From the NCBI GenBank assembly GCA_963773665.1, contig CAVZBZ010000003.1:372001-436000 (forward strand): DNA of 64,000 nucleotides, written 5' to 3'. Origin of the DNA: DATJLY01 sp963773665 (lineage in GTDB: Bacteria > Pseudomonadota > Alphaproteobacteria > ATCC43930 > CGMCC-115725). A program made the position numbers and the translations under genes. The notes under the pieces were generated by a model that saw only the letters and a list, made by a program, of their open reading frames with translations, was not told the origin of the DNA and did not search any database. Of the stretch, positions 58,674 through 64,000 are shown piece after piece. How positions within the stretch are numbered: the first letter of the stretch is position 1; every line of letters starts with the position of its first letter.

Positions 58674-60041
58674 ATGGCCAGGTTCGATTTCGATCTTTTC
58701 ACGCTCGGCGCCGGCTCGGGCGGGGTGGCCGGCTCGCGCCGCGCCGGCTCGCATGGCGCCAAGGTCGCGATCTGCGAGGACAGCCGCGTCGGCGGCACCT
58801 GCGTCATGCGCGGCTGCGTGCCGAAGAAGCTCCTGGTCTATGGCGTGCAGTTCGCCAACTCGTTCGCCGACGCCGCGGGCTTCGGCTGGCACGTGGTACC
58901 CCCGGTGCACGACTGGGGCGCGCTCATCGAGGCGAAGAACCGCGAGCTCGACCGGCTCGAGGGCATCTATCACAAGCTTCTCGCCGACAGCGGCGTGAAG
59001 CTCGTCGAAGGGCGCGGCCGCATCGTCGATCCGCACACGGTCGAGGTCGACGGCAAGCGCTACACCGCGCAGCACATCATGGTCTCGACCGGCGCGCACC
59101 CGGTGATGCCGGCGATCCCGGGGATCGAGCACGCGATCAGCTCGAACGAGGCGCTCGAGCTCCAGCGCCTGCCGCGCCGCGCGCTCATCGTCGGCGGCGG
59201 CTACATCGCCGTCGAGTTCGCCGGCATCTTCGGCACCGCAGGATCCGAGGTGACGATGGTCGCGCGCGGCGAGGAGCTGCTGCGCGGCTTCGACGACGAC
59301 GTGCGCGTGACCTTGGCGCAGGAGCTGCGCGCACGCGGCCTCACGATCCGCACCCGCACCAAGATCGCGCGCATCGAGAAGCGCGGGCACTCCTTCGTCG
59401 CCCATACCGCCGGCGGCGACGAGATTTCAGCCAACGTCATCCTCTATGCGACTGGCCGAAAACCCAACACGCGCGGCCTCGGCCTCGAGGAGATCGGCAT
59501 CGCATGCAACGAGATGGGCGCGGTGCCGGTCGATGAATGGCAGAGGACCGCCATCCCGCATATCTACGCCGTCGGCGACGTGACCGACCGGCTCAACCTC
59601 ACGCCCGTTGCGATCGCCGAGGGCCGCGCCATCGCCGAGACGCTCTACAACAACAATCCGATCAAGGTCGATCACACCAACGTCGCGACCGCCGTGTTCA
59701 GCCAGCCGCCCGTGGGCTGCGTCGGCCTCACCGAGCGCCAGGCGCGCCAGAAACATCGCATCAACGTCTATCGCACGCGCTTCCGGCCGATGAAGCACAC
59801 GATCTCGGGCCGCGAGGAGCGCACCATGATGAAGCTCATCGTCGATCGCGACAGCGACCGTGTGCTCGGCTGCCACATGGTCGGCGCCGACGCGCCCGAG
59901 ATCACGCAGGGCCTCGCCATTGCGCTCAAGTGCGGCGCGACCAAAAAACAGTTCGATCAGACCATCGGCATCCACCCGACCGCGGCCGAGGAATTCGTCA
60001 CCATGCGCGACAAGGTGCCGGACACGGTCGCAGCGGAGTGA
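58674..60041 (+). CDS. gor: Glutathione-disulfide reductase
   Basis: A 455-residue flavoenzyme that reduces GSSG with NADPH. The FAD motif is FTLGAGSGGVAGSRRAGSHG, the redox disulfide is GGTCVMRGCVPKKLLVYG, the NADPH domain begins ALIVGGGYIAVEFAGIFGTA, and the interface His-Glu pair is TIGIHPTAAEEFVTM. The Arg residues expected for NADP preference appear in ARGEELLRGFDDDVR. A promoter with an inverted repeat lies upstream. Confidence 0.95.
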   Translation: MARFDFDLFTLGAGSGGVAGSRRAGSHGAKVAICEDSRVGGTCVMRGCVPKKLLVYGVQFANSFADAAGFGWHVVPPVHDWGALIEAKNRELDRLEGIYHKLLADSGVKLVEGRGRIVDPHTVEVDGKRYTAQHIMVSTGAHPVMPAIPGIEHAISSNEALELQRLPRRALIVGGGYIAVEFAGIFGTAGSEVTMVARGEELLRGFDDDVRVTLAQELRARGLTIRTRTKIARIEKRGHSFVAHTAGGDEISANVILYATGRKPNTRGLGLEEIGIACNEMGAVPVDEWQRTAIPHIYAVGDVTDRLNLTPVAIAEGRAIAETLYNNNPIKVDHTNVATAVFSQPPVGCVGLTERQARQKHRINVYRTRFRPMKHTISGREERTMMKLIVDRDSDRVLGCHMVGADAPEITQGLAIALKCGATKKQFDQTIGIHPTAAEEFVTMRDKVPDTVAAE

Positions 60042-60065
60042 CCCGAAAGGGTTGGGCGTCCACTC

Positions 60066-60094
60066 TTGCAACTTGTCGTGCTGCGGCATAAATA
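60066..60094 (+). promoter_or_regulatory. Promoter of the cold-shock gene
   Basis: TTGCAA (60066-60071), 17 bases, TAAATA (60089-60094). Transcription from here leaves a 5' leader of about 130 bases, as in cold-shock genes. The leader holds the direct repeat CCTGCTCTCC (60120-60129 and 60150-60159). Confidence 0.55.
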
Positions 60095-60232
60095 AAGCCA
60101 TCGAACTTCGTGGGTTCGGCCTGCTCTCCTCGCCTCTCGCGGGCCCGGACCTGCTCTCCGAAATTCCACGAGAAAGTTTGACGCGTTCGCGCAATCCCGC
60201 GCGAGCGCACTACCCATGTCTAGGAACTATCA

Positions 60233-60442
60233 ATGTCGACAGGAACCGTAAAGTGGTTCAATGCCCAAAAGGGCTACGGATTCATCCAGCCGGAAGACGG
60301 CTCGAAAGACGTGTTCGTCCATATCTCTGCCGTCGAGCGCTCGGGGATGGGCAATCTCCGCGAAGGCCAGAAGGTCAGCTTCAACGTCGAGCGCGACAAT
60401 CGCAGCGGCAAGGTCGCGGCCTGTAATCTGCACGCCGTCTAA
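60233..60442 (+). CDS. Cold-shock protein, CspA family
   Basis: A 69-residue single cold-shock domain. RNP1 KGYGFIQPEDG and RNP2 DVFVHISAVE are intact, preceded by GTVKWFNAQ. It binds single-stranded RNA and DNA as a chaperone. The long 5' leader suggests post-transcriptional control by temperature or growth phase. It stands alone. Confidence 0.95.
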   Translation: MSTGTVKWFNAQKGYGFIQPEDGSKDVFVHISAVERSGMGNLREGQKVSFNVERDNRSGKVAACNLHAV

Positions 60443-60454
60443 CCGATGGCGCGC

Positions 60455-60478
60455 GAGGGGCGGCCGCGGTCGCCCCTC
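60455..60478. terminator. Candidate bidirectional hairpin between csp gene and lipoprotein
   Basis: Perfect eight-base-pair stem GAGGGGCG with CGCCCCTC around eight bases. No T run follows on either strand. It lies between two convergent genes and touches the lipoprotein stop. Confidence 0.4.
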
Positions 60479-60719
60479 AGTTCGTGAAGCGCCAGCTCCC
60501 GTCGGGCTGGCGGCAGGCCGTGCCATAGGCCTGCTGCGGCTTGCCGCCGATCGTCACCGTGGTCTGCACCTCGCGGCAGGCGGGCTCCGCCGGCAGTGCC
60601 GCCGCGACCGGGGGAATGACGTTGCCGCCGGCGTCGTAGAGGTTCGGATCGTAGCTCCCCGACAGTCCCTGGGCGCACGCGGCGAGCAGAATCAACGGCA
60701 ACAGCGCAACGCTTCGCAT
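60477..60719 (-). CDS. Small lipoprotein with surface-antigen-like tail
   Basis: An 80-residue protein with a lipoprotein signal: MRSVALLPLILLAAC, lipobox LAAC. The C-terminus CREVQTTVTIGGKPQQAYGT and ACRQPDGSWRF is the short tail found in many alphaproteobacterial outer-membrane antigens (17 kDa antigen / RT0821 type), but the glycine-zipper part is missing. It starts 8 bases after the substrate-binding-protein gene ends, so both are likely co-transcribed. Confidence 0.75.
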   Translation of the reverse strand: MRSVALLPLILLAACAQGLSGSYDPNLYDAGGNVIPPVAAALPAEPACREVQTTVTIGGKPQQAYGTACRQPDGSWRFTN

Positions 60720-60727
60720 CCCGCTCC

Positions 60728-61918
60728 TCACTGGCCCAGGGGAATGCCCGTGAGCTTGCTCACCGGCGCCCAATCCTTTTCGTTCGCGTCCCAGCGTACG
60801 ACGATCGTATTGTCGAGGTCGAGGCCGCGCTGCGGCACCTTCGTGAAATCGTAGACGCCGTCCATCCCGTCATAGCCCTTCAGGTGCTCGAGGTAATCGT
60901 GCAGCTGCGCCGCATCGGCGCCGGGCGGCAGCTTGTTGAGCGCGGCGATGACGAGGCGCGGCGTGTCCCAGCCGATGTCCGAGCTGGCATCGGGGTGGAG
61001 CCCGGCCGCCTTCATCACCGTGAAGAACTTGCGCTGCTCCTCGAGCACCGGCGCCGGCAGGTCGGTCGCGGCGCTGGCGTGCGCGGCCCAGGCCGAGACA
61101 CCGAAATAGAGCTGCTTCGGCAGGAAGGCCGCGTATTCCGTCATCTGGCCATAGGTCATGTTGCTGCCGGACGCGGCGGTCGGCAGGTCGATACCGGCCT
61201 GGATCAGCGCGCGGAACACGGTGGCGCCCGCGGCCGCCGTCGCCCAGCTCGCGATCACGTCGGGCTTCGCCGCCGCGATCCGCGCGATCTGCGCCGTGAT
61301 GCTGACGTCGGAGGGAGTGAAATACTGATCCTCGACGAGCTGCATGTCCTTGAACTGCGGCTCCTTGACGAGCGCGTTGATGGCCTTGTCCGCGTCCTGG
61401 CCCGAGGCGTCGGTCGTGGTGACGAGCGCGATCCGCTTCCAGCCCTTGGCCTGGAAGAAGCGTAAGAGCGCACTCTGCTGGTCGCGCGACGCGACCTGCG
61501 AGGTGAACTCGTAGCCGCCGTCCTTGGGCCGCACGCTCGGCGAGAAGCAGTAATGCACCGGCCCATTCTGCATGAGCGGCGTCATCGCGTTGCAGATGCC
61601 CGAGATGGTCGAGCCGAACACCACCGGAGGATGGTTGGCGATGATCTCGGTGGTGAGCTGCACCGCCGTCTGCGGACTGGTCTGGTCGTCGTGAAATACG
61701 AAGCGGATCGGCTTGCCGTGAAGCCCGCCTTCGCGATTGATGACTTTTTCGGTCTGCTCGATGTTCTGCTTCTGCGTCGCGCCCAAAAACGCGCCGCCGC
61801 CCGTGAGCGGCACCATGACGTCGAACGAGGTGGGATCGTCGGCGGCGTTGGCCGCGCCGCCGGACATGAGCGCCACGGCCAAAGCGCAACAAGCAATTCG
61901 GGCGATATGTGCGGTCAC
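60728..61918 (-). CDS. Branched-chain-amino-acid-type ABC substrate-binding protein
   Basis: A 396-residue periplasmic receptor of type I (LivJ-like). A signal peptide (RIACCALAVALMSGGAANA) precedes VMVPLTGGGAFLGATQKQN, IEQTEKVINREGGLHGKPIR, and VFGSTISGICNAMTPLMQNG. The GTG at 61918 has GGGGAGGA six bases upstream and is preferred over earlier codons. No permease genes lie adjacent, so the transporter is unknown. It follows the MmgE/PrpD gene, which may use the imported acid. Confidence 0.87.
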   Translation of the reverse strand: MTAHIARIACCALAVALMSGGAANAADDPTSFDVMVPLTGGGAFLGATQKQNIEQTEKVINREGGLHGKPIRFVFHDDQTSPQTAVQLTTEIIANHPPVVFGSTISGICNAMTPLMQNGPVHYCFSPSVRPKDGGYEFTSQVASRDQQSALLRFFQAKGWKRIALVTTTDASGQDADKAINALVKEPQFKDMQLVEDQYFTPSDVSITAQIARIAAAKPDVIASWATAAAGATVFRALIQAGIDLPTAASGSNMTYGQMTEYAAFLPKQLYFGVSAWAAHASAATDLPAPVLEEQRKFFTVMKAAGLHPDASSDIGWDTPRLVIAALNKLPPGADAAQLHDYLEHLKGYDGMDGVYDFTKVPQRGLDLDNTIVVRWDANEKDWAPVSKLTGIPLGQ

Positions 61919-61970
61919 TTGGTTCCTCCCCTTATGCGGCGCGCGAGCACACCACATCGCGGCCGCGCCT

Positions 61971-63314
61971 TCAACCGTCGATCGCGAGCCCGTCGAGAAG
62001 CTGCGGCACACTCGGCTCGCGCTCGATGCGCCACAGTTGTTCGAGCGCGCCCGCCGCGCGCTCGTTCCCGAGCGCCGGCTCGGCGAGCGTCCTGAATTTC
62101 GCGGAAATCTCGCCATCGTCCATCTTGTTTTGCGCATGGCCGCGCGGATTGACGATCTCGATCGCCGTGCTTTCGCCCGAAGCGCGCTGCACCGCGAGGC
62201 GCAGGATGACGCGGCCGGGATAGACCGCGTCGATCGCATCGTCCTTCGCCACCGCGATCTTCGCCATGAGCGGGCGCAGTGTCGGGTCGAGATAGGCTCC
62301 CTCGTCGAACGACCGTACCGTGATCCCGCCATCGACCAGCGCGCGCGCGAAGATATAGGCCATGCTGTGATCGGCGGTCTCGCGGGTTTTCGGGTCCCAC
62401 TTCGCGGGCTCGCTGCCGATCTCGTGCCAGATCGGCGTCGCGGTCGCGATGTCGATTTTGGCGATCTCGGCGACCTTCATGGTCTTGCGCAGCTCGAGTG
62501 CGGCCCACACCGCGGCCTGCGCGCCGTTCTCGACCGGCCAGTATTTGAGGCCGATGGCGCCGGTCAGGAATTCGCCGAAGGGCTTCAACGCGAACGGGCC
62601 GCCCATGTGCTCGAATACGCCGTGGCGCCCGGTGAAGGCGGCTTCGGGCGCGGTCATGCCTTCGCCGGCGAGGAGTGCGGCGAACATCGCGTTCTTGCAG
62701 GCGTACGCCGTGGCGGCGCCCTTCCACATCGAAAGCTCGCCCGACCGCGTGACGCGCGGCGGCACGTTCCCGACCGCCGTGATGGCGACCGCGTGCGCGA
62801 TCTGCGCCGCCGGCAGGCGCAGGACATGGCCTGCGCCTGCCGCGGCGGCGATGCCGATGGCGAAGCCCTGGTCCCAGCCGCGCTCGCGCAGCCTGGCCGC
62901 TGCGATGAGCCGCGCCGCCGTCTCGTAGGCGACGATCATGCCGGATAAAAGCCGCTTCCCGTCGCATTGCGTCATGTCCGCCGCCGCCAGCACCGCGCCC
63001 AGCGCGTCGCTCGGATGGCCGCCATGCACGGTGTCGTTGAAGTCGAGATAGCGGATCATGGAGGTCATGACGAACGACGCCGCCTCGACCGCGACCGCCG
63101 TGCGGCTCCCAAGGCTGCGGGCGGCGCGCGCCGGAGGGGCGGGCGTCGCGGCGATGCGGCGGCCCATCGCGGCGGCGGCGCAATCGTGGCCGCCGAGGCC
63201 GCAGGCGATGCTGTCCACGAGGTGGCGCTTGGCCGCGTGGATCGTCTCGGACGGCGCCTTTCGCAACTCGAAGCCCGCCGCATGATCCGCGATTGCGGCG
63301 ATGATCTCGTCCAT
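61971..63314 (-). CDS. MmgE/PrpD-family protein
   Basis: A 447-residue protein of the 2-methylcitrate dehydratase / cis-aconitate decarboxylase fold. It has ETIHAAKRHLVDSIACGLGG near the N-terminus, then RYLDFNDTVHGGHPSDALGA (conserved substrate region), PAAQIAHAVAITAVGNVPPR and LSMWKGAATAYACKNAMFAA. The ATG at 63314 with GGGAGG upstream is preferred to a GTG at 63332. The 2-methylcitrate cycle genes are not present, so another hydroxy-acid dehydratase role is possible. Confidence 0.9.
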   Translation of the reverse strand: MDEIIAAIADHAAGFELRKAPSETIHAAKRHLVDSIACGLGGHDCAAAAMGRRIAATPAPPARAARSLGSRTAVAVEAASFVMTSMIRYLDFNDTVHGGHPSDALGAVLAAADMTQCDGKRLLSGMIVAYETAARLIAAARLRERGWDQGFAIGIAAAAGAGHVLRLPAAQIAHAVAITAVGNVPPRVTRSGELSMWKGAATAYACKNAMFAALLAGEGMTAPEAAFTGRHGVFEHMGGPFALKPFGEFLTGAIGLKYWPVENGAQAAVWAALELRKTMKVAEIAKIDIATATPIWHEIGSEPAKWDPKTRETADHSMAYIFARALVDGGITVRSFDEGAYLDPTLRPLMAKIAVAKDDAIDAVYPGRVILRLAVQRASGESTAIEIVNPRGHAQNKMDDGEISAKFRTLAEPALGNERAAGALEQLWRIEREPSVPQLLDGLAIDG

Positions 63315-63402
63315 GGCGTCACCTCCCGCCACGGATCATATCCGACTTGGCTTGTTTTCCCCGGTGGAATTGCCGACAATCGCGCCCGCGGGGGGTGGCC
63401 CG

Positions 63403-63735
63403 ATGGATATCAGCGAACAGCGCGACGCCGGCGTCATCGTCCTGCGCCCGACGGGCCGCATCGACAACGATACCAGCCTCGCCTTTCAGGACCGGCTGCT
63501 CAAGGTCATCGCCGAGGGAACGACGCTGGTCGATTTCACCAGCGTCGAATTCATCTCGAGCGCCGGCCTCGCGGCACTGATGACGGCGGCAAAGCAGGCG
63601 AAGACCGCCAACGCCCGCATCGCCTGCGCCGGCCTCAATTCGGTGGTGCAGGAAATTTTCGCGATCAGCCGCTTCGCGCGCGTCATTCCGGTTTACGCAA
63701 CCGCGGCCGAAGGCGTCGCCGCGCTCAAGATCTGA
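63403..63735 (+). CDS. STAS-domain anti-sigma-factor antagonist
   Basis: A 110-residue STAS protein: MDISEQRDAGVIVLRPTGRI, NDTSLAFQDRLLKVIAEGTT, then VDFTSVEFISSAGLAALMTA with the phosphorylatable Ser in the DxSxxxSSAG loop. It would bind an anti-sigma kinase (SpoIIAB/RsbW type), which is not in the window. An MBL-fold gene follows 12 bases later, a recurrent pairing. Confidence 0.88.
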   Translation: MDISEQRDAGVIVLRPTGRIDNDTSLAFQDRLLKVIAEGTTLVDFTSVEFISSAGLAALMTAAKQAKTANARIACAGLNSVVQEIFAISRFARVIPVYATAAEGVAALKI

Positions 63736-63747
63736 GGCGCAGCGCAT

Positions 63748-64000
63748 ATGCTCATCCGATTCTGGGGAACTCGCGGCTCGCTGCCGGCGCCGATCGGGCG
63801 CAATGCCGTGCGCGACAAGGTGCGCGCCGCACTTCTGGCCGCGAATGGGCGCAAATTCGACGGGCCCGAGAGCGTCAACCGCTTCCTCGACCAGGAGTTG
63901 CCGTTCGCCGCGGGCGCCACATATGGCGGCAATTCGAGCTGCGTCGAGATCGCCGGTACGGGCGACGATTACGTGGTGTGCGACCTCGGCAGCGGCGCGC
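63748..64000 (+). CDS. MBL-fold metallo-hydrolase, N-terminal part (runs off window)
   Basis: Only 84 residues are present: MLIRFWGTRGSLPAPIGRNA, then FAAGATYGGNSSCVEIAGTG and VVCDLGSGA at the edge. The start IRFWGTRGS and the GGNSSCVE motif are typical of phosphodiesterase-like MBL proteins (class II cyclic-nucleotide PDE/PhnP group). The HxHxDH motif must lie beyond the window. It is translated with the STAS gene. Confidence 0.85.
   Translation, partial: MLIRFWGTRGSLPAPIGRNAVRDKVRAALLAANGRKFDGPESVNRFLDQELPFAAGATYGGNSSCVEIAGTGDDYVVCDLGSGA

Noticed and set aside
1..64000. CRISPR array, prophage or integron
   Set aside because: No regularly spaced repeats, phage structural genes or attC-like series were found; the only mobile element supported is the IS110 copy.

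Overview
This 64 kb window is GC-rich and gene-dense and looks like a chromosomal segment of an alphaproteobacterium. Four things point that way: a LexA box of the GTTC-N7-GTTC type (read on the other strand) in front of imuA-imuB-dnaE2, a phasin gene preceded by two TTGCRTTGCAAC sites, an NDUFA12-type complex I accessory subunit, and the clpS-clpA pair with NDUFA12 - mlaD - DUF2155 - aat - accC - accB - aroQ. I cannot name the genus. There is one tRNA gene, no rRNA, no prophage and no CRISPR array. No stretch longer than about 300 bases lacks a gene or element.

Layout. 0-8.4 kb: the end of a biotin operon (bioB-bioA), a HigBA module, a VapBC module, and catabolic or transport genes (tartrate-dehydrogenase-like enzyme, SnoaL-like protein, two divergent cupins, a ThDP enzyme, a substrate-binding protein). 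8.5-15.8 kb: DedA protein, FAD monooxygenase, then the SOS mutasome imuA-imuB-dnaE2. 15.8-22.2 kb: secreted protein, hydrolase, putA, molybdopterin oxidoreductase. 22.3-31.2 kb: VWA and DnaJ proteins, galU, phosphohexomutase, D-Ala-D-Ala carboxypeptidase with SPOR domain, phasin, clpS, clpA. 31.2-38.4 kb: BrnT-type toxin with a frameshifted antitoxin, an acetyltransferase, a secreted protein, a B12-dependent ribonucleotide reductase with two terminators and putative NrdR boxes, and a decayed VOC gene. 38.5-45.9 kb: FAH-family protein, NDUFA12, mlaD, methyltransferase, DUF2155, aat, accC, accB, aroQ, MarR regulator, maleylacetoacetate isomerase. 45.9-51.9 kb: copper ATPase, groES without groEL, tRNA-Val, glmU, glmS. 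51.9-64 kb: MFS exporter, SGNH hydrolase, Rieske oxygenase, an IS110-family element, D-aminoacylase, glutathione reductase, cold-shock protein, lipoprotein, substrate-binding protein, MmgE/PrpD protein, STAS protein and a truncated MBL-fold protein.

Two results stand out. (1) The IS110-family element at 55780-56903 sits exactly inside a long intergenic palindrome. The 178 bases upstream of its recombinase fold into two internal loops. The first carries a 9-base match to one side of the insertion site and a 7-base complement of the other side, sharing a CT core. The second carries a 7-base match to the element's own end. This is the layout of a bridge RNA, so target, core and ends can be read directly. 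(2) Six genes (bioB, the BrnT-partner antitoxin, nrdJ, a VOC gene, a DUF2155 gene, copA) each need one single-base frame correction. In three of them the correction leaves a GANTC sequence, the CcrM methylation target. Assembly or basecalling error at modified sites is therefore a serious alternative to real gene decay.
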